From Pyrocephalus nanus (Eukaryota; Chordata; Aves; Passeriformes; Tyrannidae): DNA of 64,000 nucleotides. Under the pieces are notes generated by a model. It was given only the letters and a program-made list of their open reading frames with translations. It made no database searches and had not been told where the DNA came from. The stretch's first letter is position 1. Each line of letters opens with the position of its first letter. Where the stretch lies: contig CM076266.1 in NCBI GenBank assembly GCA_038380795.1, forward strand, positions 14,730,145 through 14,794,144. The letters are read 5' to 3'. This document shows positions 40,701 to 53,500 of this stretch, piece after piece. Both the position numbers and the translations under genes were made by a program.

Positions 40701-43700
40701 GACTAACCTGTAAATTTTTTTTTATCTGATAACTGTCTGCTAAATATCCAAATTATTATGACATCTAATGAAGAAGAGAAACCAACAGTTATTTATCTGA
40801 AACTTTTTGAGTAAACTAATTCTCCTGTCTCTCAAGCATGCAGATTGGTTACTCTTTTATTACCCAAACCAAGATAAATGATCATCTTGTCCACAAGCCA
40901 TCTATATTGTTTCCCCCAGGAAGACAAGGTTAGAATTCAAATCGATCCTGAAAACCCCCAAGGAATTGTCAGAAATCAAATAGATGTCAGTAAAAAGCAC
41001 TTAAGAGGGAAATGTCAAAGGCAAAAGTTCCCAGGAAACAAGCCCAATCTGTGGTCCTCATGAAGAGTGACCTGCCAGGCAGCACCGTGCAGAGAGGAAC
41101 CCACAGCCTTTAGAGATCCAGCAACTGTGAGAATTCTTGGTATGGTCTGCCCACAACAAAAGAAAAGGCAAATGTCATCCTGGGACACACCTGCAAGTGT
41201 GTTTCATGTAAGACACAGAAGAAATTATTGTGCTCTAATTGGCACCGGTGCTTTCTCTGATGTAGTTTGGTGTCCAGTTCTCAGCATCATGCATTAAGGA
41301 AAATGAAAGTTGGTCAAGGTCCGAAGAAGCTCATACGAAAGCCAAAAAATTTAGAAGATCCAGCCCAAGAGATAAAAGGTGGATGGACTGGGAAATTTCT
41401 GTGTGGAAATGGGAAGATAAGGAAAACTTAACACTTAGCTGTCACACAGAAACCTGACATCTTTTTATTCATTATAAACTGGTGATGTGAAGTGTGATGC
41501 CTTCCAATCTATGGTTTTGCTTGGTAGGGTTTGGTACAGCAGGACTGCTTTTTCAGTGAAAATTTAGACCACCTTTTAGAGAATTTTCAGACCTTTTATC
41601 TGTCCTTAGAGAAACTGGACCTTCCTCAGATCAAAGTCCCTCAAAGTTCCCGTCAGGATCTGGTTTTGCAGCTGACATTCATCACGACCAACTCCTTTGG
41701 AACATATCCAGTTGTATGGGATACTGGTTTAGTCCTGACATCGTGCAACGAAGCTGAGACAAGCTCTGAGACACGATGGATGTTACTGCACAGCACCAGT
41801 CAGCTTGCTCTTGGAGACATGACCTGGACACACAGGGCTGGAGTAATTTCCAAAATGAGCATCTCCAGTGGTGCACCTGACAGGGCTGGCAGGTAAACCA
41901 CAGGACATACAGAAGACCTACATGTTCCTGGACCAGCAGTTGGACTCAGATGGCACTTCCTAGAGGAAAATGGAAACAAGCCTGTGTCCATGCATCTAAG
42001 CAGTACCTTCTGCCTAAACAGAGGAATAAGCATTGGAACAGCAGTGTGTTTATTAAAGCACATATAGCAGGGGCACCCAGTGCATGGATAAAGAATTACA
42101 TCATGCTGCAGTGGCACTGCTGTGCAGGAGAGAGGGTTTCTGTTTGTCCTACAACAGAGATTCCCCAAATGAGGCTTGGGGCATCCTCAAGCACAACTAG
42201 TCAAAGGACCAAGAGCAATGCAGTGCCCAGCAGGGCTGAGAGCAGATGCACATGTGAAAGCCAAGGAAGGCAGCAGGACAAGAGGAAAGACTGGAATAGG
42301 GACTACTTCCCCAGCACATTAGTGCAGACACATGTCCCTGCAGGAGCTGCCTCCTCGTCCCTTGCCGGAGCCGCTACCACCAAACCCGCTGCTTACCCAG
42401 GGTGTGGAGCTGGCACACACCAGCATCGACCCCAGATCCTGTTTCTGGGCCACACTGACCAAGAGTGCAATCATGCACACTTCCTTCCACATTTATGCAA
42501 AAAGCATCCACCCCACACTCATTTCCACTGTATTTGAGGCCTTGTAATCTTGGCAGAAGCGGGTGGATTTTGCCCAGAATACACAATTTAGTGCTAATTA
42601 TCTCTTCCTGCTGGGCTTTAGAGCACAGAGCTTTCAGTTCAAGAACAACAGCTACAAGAGCTAATGGATTGCTCTGTTACCAGGAAGCAAACCCTTTGCA
42701 GAGTGTGGAGGATCCTGCCTTGCTGCAGGTCCCAGGGAAACTCCGCAACAATAGGAGGATGGAATTCATTAACTCTTCAGGGAAGAAGAGAACATCACCA
42801 GCATCGTAATTGACTTCCACTGGTGCTGCTGGAGAGAACATCCCAATACAAAAGAGCATCTCACCCCTCCCAGTGCATATCAAATTATGTTGTAAAAGTA
42901 GAAGAGAAAAATTCCCGCGTTGGGTCAGTGAGAGGCTGTAAAAGAGAAAAGGATGGAAAAACTGTGGCTGAGATTCATTTCCTTCAATGTCATGTACAGT
43001 AGAAGTCCATATTTTCTGCTCTCAATAGTGTGAGTGTATAGGACATGGATTAAACTGTTGCTTTTCAAACCCTGCTTCTCACTTGCACTTACATCTTGCA
43101 TGGCCTGTGAGACTCTCTGCTAGGGCTCCACTGACAAACCACTTTTCTTTTGGTGATACTCCCTGAGACAAGGAAGAGACTTGCCTCACTCTGCTGGCAA
43201 TTCAGTCACAGGTAATGAATTAACAGCATATAGGAGTCACGCTGGGAGCCAATAATAATTTAATTCTCCTGCACTGGCAGTCACCCATCCAGCAGTAACC
43301 ATCACAGAGCTGCTCTCTGCACAACTCATTTCAAACCTACATATGGTGATCATTTGATTCCAACGCTGACATGCAACCTGCAGGAGAGTCCAAATTACCT
43401 CCTAGGATAGCAAGTATTTTGGCTGGTGGTGACCACATCTTAGCTTTCCTTTCATATGCAGTCTTTTTGGTGTGGATACTCACCTTCTCAAATATCCTTA
43501 CAAGTGTAAGAAATAAAATATTGAAATATAGAGCAGATGCTTCAGTCCCTTGGACTAGATCCATTATTGACACAGGACCAACATTACACTCTTCTCAAAG
43601 ACACTTTCTCACTTGCTCATATGGTGCACAGATGTAGGTTGCTGGCAGTGATCTCTAAGGCAACATGGGCAACTTCCAGATTTTCAGCTACCCCTTGTCT

Positions 43701-46700
43701 CCATTTCTTGTGCAAGATTCTGGACAATTTATTCTCATTTGGGTCTTTGTAGTTATCACACTAAAATATTGTCATTGTTGCTGTACTTTGGCTCCCCCTT
43801 GAAAACAGGGTAAGGGAAGCACTGCTGGATAAGTGGAACACCACCACTAGAGGTGAGCAGTGGTGGCATTACTGTGGGCCACCAAGATAATCTGTGACCT
43901 TCCTGCCCAACATTCAGAAGTTTTAGTGGCAGCTCTTCCAGAGAGCCTGTTACTACCAGGGAAAAAGGTATTCACAGCTTGGAATCATGACTACCACCAC
44001 TAAAAAGTAAAAGGCTGTAAGGAGTGAGAATATTTCTTCCTGAGTCAGCTGAGGAAACAGCTGTACAAAGCCTGATGCCTCTTCAGTGAGATGGTTGCAA
44101 GCATCCACAATCATGTTCAGATGCAGTTTCCCGTCCCTAGAACAAGTTGTCCAGGAGTAGCTCACTGGGAAACACCAGAAGAAAAAGAAACAGAAACACC
44201 AGATCTATTCCAGGGAAGATTTTCCTCTGTGAAATGAAGGTAAATAATTCTGCTGCTTTATGACTGGTGGTTTTACTGTGAGGTATTGCAAAACAGGCTT
44301 AAATAATGGCTAAATATGACTGTCTCCAGTTTTATCTGGCTTTAGTATTTCTCTTTAGGTCATTGCATCTCAGAGAAGGTTGTTTATGAATAACAAAAGC
44401 CTTTCAGGTCTGCAGTCTACTTGCACATGAACCCTTCTTCCAGTAACAAGCAGGTGAAGTATATATTGAAGTAACCTCTGAGTGTTTTGTCTCATAACAT
44501 TTGAAACTGAAGTAGCCTCTTTATAAATAAATATTGAGCTAATTGCATTAATAAATAGAAAGCAAAACTATATATTTTGGTGAATAAAAGGCAGAACATA
44601 CTCCTCCTACCCTGCATGTGGACAGCCTCAGTTTCCAGTGTGAGCTGGAGGATGACCAGGAGTAAGGACCACAGGGTTAATCAAAGTAACTGGACACCCT
44701 CTCCCTAACTCCAGCCTGGGCATGCAGAGGCCCATTATTCCCATCTCTCTCACTGGTTGGTCTGCCCCTTCTTTCACATTTTTAGCAGGGTTTGCAATGC
44801 TCCTCTTCTGTCCAGGTGGTCTCTACCCAAGAGACAGGAGAGAATTGACCTCTACAAACTTGCTGCCCATCTACTCCATTGGATAAAGGAGCCATGACAA
44901 CCCCAGCTTAGAAAAAAAACATTGATCTGCCTCTTCTCACATTATACTGAAGATGCTCCATCAACACATTCACAACCCATCTTCTCAAAGGGCAAGATGC
45001 TTGTCTTCTCTCCTTTAAAAAAAAAAAAAAAACCAACAAAAAAATTGGAAAAAAAAAAGTTTGAGAGCCTAATCTCCATATGAAAAACAGAGCTTTTGTA
45101 AGAGCTGATAAGCAGCTTGAAGCAGATCTTGCTGGGGGAGAGTCAAGCAGGGCTGTCAGACTTTAAACACTGATCAGGCCCAGAGACATCCATCCATCTG
45201 CTTTTGTGCTGTGCCCAAGCCCACTGCCCTGGGGCTGCTGTAGCCATGGGAGAGCTGCGTGGTGCATGTGAGATTTCACGTGTTACAGTAAAAAAAGTGC
45301 AGGAAAGCCCCAGCTTGTGGCTTCGGGTGAGGCTTGGGATTTGAGCAGTAGACAGCCTATATTGCAGAGGGCATCTGGCAACTGAGCACCAGGTGACCTC
45401 CATCCCACAGGCAATACTCCAACCCCATCCACACAGCAACAGCTTCGCTCTCCTAGAGCTCCTACGCTTCACCAGCTAGGCATTACTGACATTAGATGCC
45501 ACAGCATGCCTGTGGATAATGACTTAGAGTTATCTTTCCTCTAAAGATAGGGAAACTGGGGAAAAGACAAGTTCTTTTTCCTGCTGTAGAGATGGCTCAA
45601 TTGTTTCCATCCCTGTGGATGGAAAGGTGATATTTGTGATGCAGGACTTTGGTCTTCCATCCAACTCCCACACAGAGGTAGGATGCAGGCACCTGGCTGC
45701 CCCCTCAGCAGCTCTGCCACCTGGCTTTGACAGAAACAGACAACATAAGGCACAAGACCCACTTGGATGATCACAAAAATTGTTGTTTTTTTCTTCCCAG
45801 CAGGGCAGCACACTGCTCACCTGGGGGAACAGGGAATGAGGTTAATCTTTGGGAATTCTTTGGAAGCTTCATTGATCGTCTGCTGGAGAGCTGCAAAAAC
45901 ACTTCTGTGGGGTCAGGTCTGAAAACACTGCAGGGCCATACTCTTGGCTGGAGAAAGCCAGTGAGGCAATGGATATGGATGCATTCTTTTTTGTTGTTGT
46001 TATGGTTGATAGAAACAATCAGTTTATGATTTTGCTGATGTCATGTAGATAGCAAAAGCTAGACCTAATGTAAGTGCCTTAGCAAATCCCAGAGGTCCTT
46101 CTGCCCAGATGATTGGGGCCACCTCGGCACCAGTGGGTCATCGCACCTTTCCTGCCCAATTACAAGGTAAGAGACTAGTTTCTGAGAGATCCCAAAATCT
46201 CCTAATAAACATGACCTGCTGGCTGTGCAGAAATGATTTCTGCTGCTTGTGAAGCACAGGCACAGCTGGTGTATTCCTCTAAAGCTTGGGTGGAGGAGGT
46301 ACCTGCTCCTTATGCAGCAGCTTGTAGTGAGAGCTCTCACCAAGGACTGGTGCTTGTCATGTGGCTGAATGTGCATGGCCCTGTCCTTGGGACACAGCAA
46401 TCAGCACAGGGGCACCTTCTCTGCCAAGGGACTGCTCTTGCCATGGGATCAGAGACAGGTCCCCTCTGGTGCCTGTGCTTGATTGTATGACTCTTGCCTC
46501 CTTTCTCCACCTTCTGCTCTCAGTCAGGTCTTGGAATTTTGTCTAAAAAGGAAAACATCCTAAATAAAAGGAAAAGAAGACTCCAGTGATGCTCTGAAAT
46601 AGTCTGTGTCTGCTGGGTTACAGTGATCAGTCACATTTTGGGCATGGGCAGGAGTAGGGTTTGAAGGAGTGTAGTAAGCCCTGTCCAGCCAGGTCCAGAA

Positions 46701-47327
46701 AAACAGATTCTCTGGGAAAAATCCATGTCTTGGAGTGTGCATGGACAGAAGGACTGAAGTGCATCCCTGATCCAAGGCAATGCCAGCTGATTTGCATCTT
46801 ATTTTGGTGCACTCAATTTTCCCTTTGCACTGTGTAGCTTCCCAGCAGAGATCCCTGGACTTTATTCCAGGGTCAGCCCTCAAGTCCTTTGCTATGTCTA
46901 GCCTGCAGTCTCAGCATGATGACATCCTGCTGCCAGTGCCTCATTTATAAGCAAGGGAAAACTCAACTCAGATTTTGAATCGGCTAAATGACTAATGGAG
47001 CTAATTCTGTCCTCTGCTCTTGTAACAGCTTGAAAGGGAAAAAGAGAGGTTGATGCAATAGGGCAAAGGACATTTTCTAGCTCTGACAATAGCCCAGCAG
47101 CCCAGACTGAAGCAGCCCTGTGACTGAGCAGAGAACATGCCACACTGCCAGAAGCCCACTTGTGCTGGGGTCTTGATTAACTTTATAATTTATTTCAGTT
47201 TTTGGCCTTCAGTACAATCTTAAGCAACATTGTTTTTGGCTTCACTTCGGTACCTACAAGAACATATAGAAATCCTGTGATAGGTAAAGCAAACCCAGAA
47301 GAGTAGAATACCTGTCACCCAGACTCT
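31722..47327. other. Intergenic, no gene recognised
   Basis: Long non-coding stretch. It contains the CT-rich domain at 34640-35790, a short ATT triplet run near 37741-37757, a G-rich segment at 38190-38220, and A runs of 14 and 16 at 39351-39364 and 45017-45032. The longest open frame is 195 codons at 41950-42537, with low-complexity character and no domain. No RNA gene or mobile element was recognised. Confidence 0.55.
34640..35790. other. CT-rich (strand-asymmetric) domain
   Basis: For about 1.1 kb the plus strand is strongly enriched in C and T, with repeated words such as 'cctctctcc', 'cttccc' and 'tctccccttttcctcc', against balanced flanks. It is not a simple tandem repeat. Complementary purine-rich sequence gives several short minus-strand frames rich in Glu, Arg and Gly that are composition artefacts. 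Boundaries are by eye. Confidence 0.5.
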
Positions 47328-47354
47328 ATATTCTTCAAAAGCTTTGAAGAATAT
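47328..47354. repeat. Perfect inverted repeat, 12-bp arms, 3-bp spacer
   Basis: The left arm ATATTCTTCAAA (47328-47339) is exactly complementary to the right arm TTTGAAGAATAT (47343-47354) around AGC. It could extrude as a cruciform or bind a dimeric factor. It does not belong to any transcription unit that I can identify. Confidence 0.95.
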
Positions 47355-47360
47355 TCTCAG

Positions 47361-47390
47361 CAGAAGCATGCAAAGCAGAAGCATGCAAAG
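47361..47390. repeat. Perfect 15-bp tandem duplication
   Basis: CAGAAGCATGCAAAG occurs twice head to tail with no mismatch (47361-47375 and 47376-47390), six bases beyond the palindrome. A recent local duplication is the simplest explanation. Confidence 0.95.
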
Positions 47391-47486
47391 CACAGACATA
47401 GGAGTGGAAGTGTGGGGAAGAACATATTTAAGTCAACCAGCACAGGAAGGGGTTCTTAGCTCAAAACAAAAATGATCTGCTTGCAT

Positions 47487-47487
<1 letters not shown>

Positions 47488-47517
<30 letters not shown>
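47488..47517 (+). repeat. A30 homopolymer
   Basis: Thirty consecutive A residues about 100 bp beyond the palindrome and tandem repeat. No element upstream could be identified as the source of a poly(A) tail. Confidence 0.93.
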
Positions 47518-47521
<4 letters not shown>

Positions 47522-50500
47522 TTAGCAATAGCTGGAAGTCTGTGCAAGGAACCAAGAAGTTCATTTACATGACACTGCTCACTGACATGGCACTTCAGAG
47601 TAACCAGTGTCAGTGCAGCATTAAGAGCAGAGCAAACCCAGTAATCTGGGTTTAATTGTGAGCTGTTACTGCTACTGACTGCAATGAGGGGATCCTTCCT
47701 AAAATGTTTCCCAACACTGATACTGGAACATGTGTCTCAGCCAAATAAACTGTACAGGTTGTTGCTCTTTGGCAAACTAGCTTTAATTTAAAGTGGAGAA
47801 CATTTCAGAACACGTTCAGTGCCTGTTTTGCACCAGTCTAAAAGGAAAAAAATCCACATCTCATCATAGCTTTCTCTTGCTTTGGCAAAAAATTTGGTGT
47901 TACTTGGTGAACTGATTCAGCTGAAAAATAACCCAGGAGAAATGTCTAGTTACTTATTACTTGTTAAGGATCAGGCCTGATGGGGCTGTACTGGCCTGGG
48001 AGAGAGCAGAGGATGAGAGGGGGATCGATTCTCCCTTCCAGCAGCAGCAACACTTGTTAACATTGATTGCACTGGTTGCTGAATTGCAGGCTCAGAGTTT
48101 GGAAATACAGTTCTCAGGGGGTTTAAACATCTGCTTCAGGCATTCCCAGAAGGGCACCACCATCAGTGTGCTGAGCAATCTGTTAGAGCCCACAGGCCAT
48201 CCCTTCCTTCACCTGTATCACGTGGGGAGCACGGTGAGACAGGCTTAAACCCACTTAAACCATTTGGACTGAGCTACACACTGGTGTGGGAATAACAGGA
48301 TGATCCATGATTACACCCAAGTTACAGCTCTCATGAGGGACACATGAAACTTGCACTCAGTTTTTCTACTGAAACAAGGAGGTTTCAAGGCAACATGCTC
48401 CATTCTGGCCCTCCTGGAAGACAAAGGCTCTATTGTTGGGCTAGTTCTACTTTGCATGACAGAATTTTGTATTTGTTTGGTTGGAGAGTGAACAAATAAA
48501 CATGATTCTTAGTCTGTGATGGAGATGAGGGTGTGAGTCCTGTTGGCAGTGCCCCATATGAATAACATCCAGACACTGTAGTTTGTACCATAATTCAAGT
48601 CTCCTATTTAAAGACAGTGCAATAGTAAATTACTAATTAGACATACTTGCTCTTTCATGCTTTGTTTTTTTTTTCCTTTTATCTTTTGTCCTCCCAAATA
48701 ACAGCATTAACAAGAGGGCAACTGAACTAATGAAAGCCATTATCACCTTCCCTACCTTGGCTAGACAAGCACATGGTGGGGTTCTGGTCATGAAGTATTT
48801 GCAATTCTTTTTATTAGATTCTCCAGCTATTTTTGATTAGTTTTAGATACAGTGAACTGAACAGATTCCAATTTCACTGAACCAAATGTATTTCCATTAT
48901 CAGAGAGTAAGCAATGCAGTACTGTCCTTCTTAAATACAGATGGTGAGGCAACAGTTATAAACTAAACAATAAACTACAGTAAAGCAGGAATAAAGTTTC
49001 CATTTTCCTTAACATTAATAAAAATAAGAATACTTTAATAGCAAAGGAGAAAAACGTGACCCTACAATGGTTTTATTGACGTAAGTAATCATGAGTTGAG
49101 CAATTTCTGTAAAGAAGGATGGAACAATTGGTAGTTATAAACATGCATAGAATTTACTGCACTGAAGTGTTTTTTCCTCTCCCCTGAGGACTTCAAGAGG
49201 ACCCTTCACTGGGGAGCTACTGGGACCCAAATAACATGTCCCTGACAGGTGTCCTTCACAGAAAACGCTATAAGGAGTCACAGAGAATCAGCAAAGCTTT
49301 TATTCTTTCCCTTCCATAAGAGCCACCAGAAGAACCTGAGCTCCTCACAGACCGACAGCATCCTCACCACTGATAGCAGCAATCTTACAGCATCAGCCTG
49401 TGCAAGGAGCAACAAGGCACAAACATTACTGGTTTCTGTAAACACTTCTGGAAGTAAATTGCTAGTGGCAGCTGACAACCTAGCCAAATGTGCCATTGGC
49501 CCTTTCTTCAGTATCTGCAAGCCCTGAACAAGACACTTCTACTGTATACAAAGTCTGAGACTGTTGGTTGAGCTGAAGAACTGGCCTCTGACTGCAGTGT
49601 AAGAGGATAAGTTAGTTAAGCAGTGTAGCTGCTAAAGGCTGAGCTCCCCTGTGCTGCTGAAGATCACTGAAACGCTCCATTTGCCATAATCCTTCAGAAC
49701 AAGCTGCATGCTAAATGCATACGGTTTTCCCATGCTAGAGTCCTCATTTCTGTTGCAACTCTGCCTGAATAACCCTGTGCAAGTTATGCTATCATTCAGC
49801 ATTTATTTCTATCTGTTTTTTGGTTTGGTTTGATTTATTCTATTAAGACAGGAAAACTCATCATCAGGTTTGGAAAAGATACAAAAATGGTGATAACACT
49901 CATCACAAGTGCAAGTGCTAGAATTCCTTGTTCCTTGGTTTATAGAGTGCCTTTCACTAAGCTTCAGGACCTTTTAAGAGTACTCGACACAACACATTGT
50001 CTGGGAGACCAGAATGTCAATAAGAAGCAGCCTGATTAAAAAAATGAAAAGAGGATTCTAAAGACAATGTCATCTTTTGGGAGTCACTACTCTCAAAAAT
50101 TTGTAATTTACAGACCAAAGGGTGGCTTTTCTCTGGGCTTGGGTGATGCAGACCAGCAGGTCTTCCAAAGCGTGGCTGCTGACTCCTGCCAGAGGCATTC
50201 TTTGGAGCCATCCAAATGGGGGAAAAACAGCTCACTCGAGGTCAACTTAGCTTGCCTTGATGGAAGCCCCTGTTAACTTTGCAACCACAGCTGAGATCAT
50301 TTGCCCTGGTTGAGCTGTGACCATGACCACTTCAAACACTGCCTGGCCAGTAGCAGCAGCAGCAGCTCATGGAAAAGTGCTGCTGGCAGGACGACTGACC
50401 CTCAGAAAGGTTAAACCTTCCTCCCCTTCACTACGACATTTATTGCTCACAAGGACTCATATGCAGTCTGTACAAGTCAAAGAGCTGCTCAGCTTCTGGT

Positions 50501-53500
50501 TTGGAGGAGACCAGTGACAGCATTACGCTCAGGCAGAAGTGGCTGAGGACTACTGTCCACAGAGATGTTTTTCCCTTATTGGATTGCTTTGACTGAGGAG
50601 GAGGCAGAATTCCAAGTACCCTTTTGTGTACAGTGACACGGCCTTTCAAAGCTGTTGGAAGCTCTTGCTATTTCTTGCATGATTTTCCAGTTAACTTATT
50701 TCTTGAACAATTGGATTCAAGAGATTCTGGACACTGAAAGAGCAAAATGCTCCCTCTATACCTTTGCAATAGCTTACCTGTCATTATAAATGTATAAAGT
50801 TTCACAGAATTCAAGGGTTCTGGTGATATTTATCACCAGTCATGGCAGAAGTTGGCCTAAAGAGAGAGCAGCTGAAGAGTAAGAGATGGAAACAGGACTC
50901 AGTCACGCTAAGTGCTCTCAGGCTTGTGGCCTTTCTTTGGGCCCACAGTGTGCTAAAAGCAAGCAAGCTTTCCAAGTAGAACAGGAACAGAAGCTCAGCA
51001 GGAATGATACCAAGTTAGTGTAGGCATGTTTCAGAGTTTTTTGTGTTTAATAATTTGTCCCCTTAATTCCTGAATTAATATGCAATGCAAACCTTCTGAT
51101 TATTACACAATGCTAGTTTACACAAAGATGAGCAAAACCCAAGGACAATCCCCAATATAAAAATGTTAAAATCTAAAAGCAGAATCGGAGAACTTGAGAC
51201 TCACCAGAAAACCAAAGAAAAGACCAAAATGGCATTCTCAATGTATTTATTCCAAAGAACACTTCCCACTGTCCTCACAACTTTTAGAGACCTTTGGGGG
51301 ATCTGCTGTTGTAGAGGTAAGGCCTTGGAGAACTTTACCTAGTTGTAAATAAATACTACATGACTTTCACATTTGGCAAGCTACCAGGAAAAGCTCTTCC
51401 ACAAAAGTGCTCCTGACATCAGCACATTTCATGTTTAATCCCAACTATCAGTTTATATTCTAATTATAGTTTAAAAAAACTCCATTATTTTTTTGTGAAG
51501 CAATGGAATATATTCTTTCTCCTAGGGACAACATAAATACAATGTGTATGATAGGCATAATACATACATCTGACTGTGTGACAGATTAGTGACCAGGGAT
51601 CATGAAAAAGCAACAAAAGTTGTAAATATTTGATCACTTTTAAGAGTTAATTTGATCATCACACCCTTTTGTCATTTTTTGGGTGATAATTAGACTGTGC
51701 AAATATCGTTAGAACAACTGTCCAAGAAAACCATGAACAATAAATTACAAAGTACAGACTTGAAAGATACTGTAATATTAAATTTCCACTATGAAAATTA
51801 GAGATTATTGTAGTGGCAATTAAACAAGATATTCTGCAAAGGAAAGAGAGAAAAAAGTACTTTTTTGCTTAAGTACCAGAATGTGAACTGCAAAACACAC
51901 AAAGAAACCTCTATCCAAGCAGAGAATTGTGTGCAGACTTACACACTGGTAGTAAATAAATTAAACAGAACACACTTCAAAAAAGTGCTCATGACAGTGC
52001 TGATTAAGCTCGCTCTTCTCTCTTCTCAAAAGCCATCACCTATCTTCACTACAGCCTCCAGGACCAAAATGGACTTTTCTCATCCTCAAATCATTATCTT
52101 CACCTCTAATGGTTTTCTAGGAAGTATTTTCATTTCTCTGTTATAGACTTCTTTGTTGGTTTGGAGTGCGAACTCCTGATCTTTCATTGCTTTGATGATA
52201 AAAGCCCCAGTGTAGCATTTTGCTGTGGCAAAAACTGTGTTTTTAGTAGTGTCGTATTTTCTCTCTTGTAAATGGCTTTGCTTTCAAATTGCCACTCAGT
52301 CTGGTGGCCACTCCCATCCCAGGCACCAGGTACACTATGCCAGCACAAACATCAGTAAAGTGCTGCTGGTATAGACAGTGACTTCAGGTTTACTGGAATA
52401 ATTGCATTAGAATAATTTTACTCAAGAGTGTGAAGACAAAACTTGTTGCTAGTTTAAGTACCTTTTACTCAGCCTGAACAATAGTGCCTTTCAGGGTAAC
52501 TATGTAATGTTCTGGGATGATATGCTATGGTGCATTATTCTTCTACCAAAATTTAGGATAGTTATTGAAATACACTGTCACTCCAACATTAGCTAAAGTA
52601 ACAAGACTTCCTCATTTCTTTTTTTAGTATCTATTAATTTATTTAATTATTTGTAATTAAAAACAATTAATTTAAGCTCATTGCTGAATATTGCTGTTAC
52701 CAATTACACATATTGACAGGCTGCTCCAGAAAACCAGCAATTAGACAGCAGTGAGGCTATGGAGACTTTGAGAATGCCACCAGAATCATCACTGGGATGC
52801 CACACAAATATCACTGAAAGAGAAGGAGCAGTTACTGCTCCTCAAGGTATCTTCTACTTTTCTCTGCAGCCTTACGTCTATCTTTCTACTCCTATTAGCT
52901 CAGGATCTTGAAATGGTATTCCCCACCCCAGGGCATTAAATTTAGTATTTACTTCTGTACCATTTTTCCTATAGTTATTCTGTAGTATTTTTCCTATTTT
53001 CATATTACTTGATAAAAGAGGACATAGCAACTGACACAACTTTGCAACTGCAAGCGATTTTGAAACAGCAACACATTATATTCTGGAGTCAAGAGACGGG
53101 TCAGTAGCAGAAACAGAACCAGTACATCGGGCACAGCAGAGCTCTGTCCCATACAGTATCCAAAAGGGCACTTCTCTTTCTGTCAGGCTGGACTGGTGCC
53201 TGTCCCTGATTGCTGTGCTAAGATGAGCCATGCACAGTGAGCCTGAGGAAGAAGCAGGCACAGGCACCAGCCTGGACTCACACGGCAACTGATTAACTTT
53301 TCATCTTCTGACTGAAGAACAGGTCATAGGACAGTGGAGTTTCATTAAAACTACACACTCCATGTTTGCTGCTCTTTCCCAACTTTTATTTATCTCTAAA
53401 GGACAGAGCACAAGGACTTTTGCTTTCACTCTTTTTTTTTTTTTTTTCCCCATGTGTGAGTTGCTGTCCTTTAAACTGCTTTGCCATTAATCTAGAGAAG

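Noticed and set aside
41950..42537. 195-codon plus-strand open frame, the longest outside ZEB1
   Set aside because: Irregular composition, no domain or signal, no splice or promoter context, and opposed by overlapping frames of similar size. Consistent with chance in moderately GC-rich DNA.
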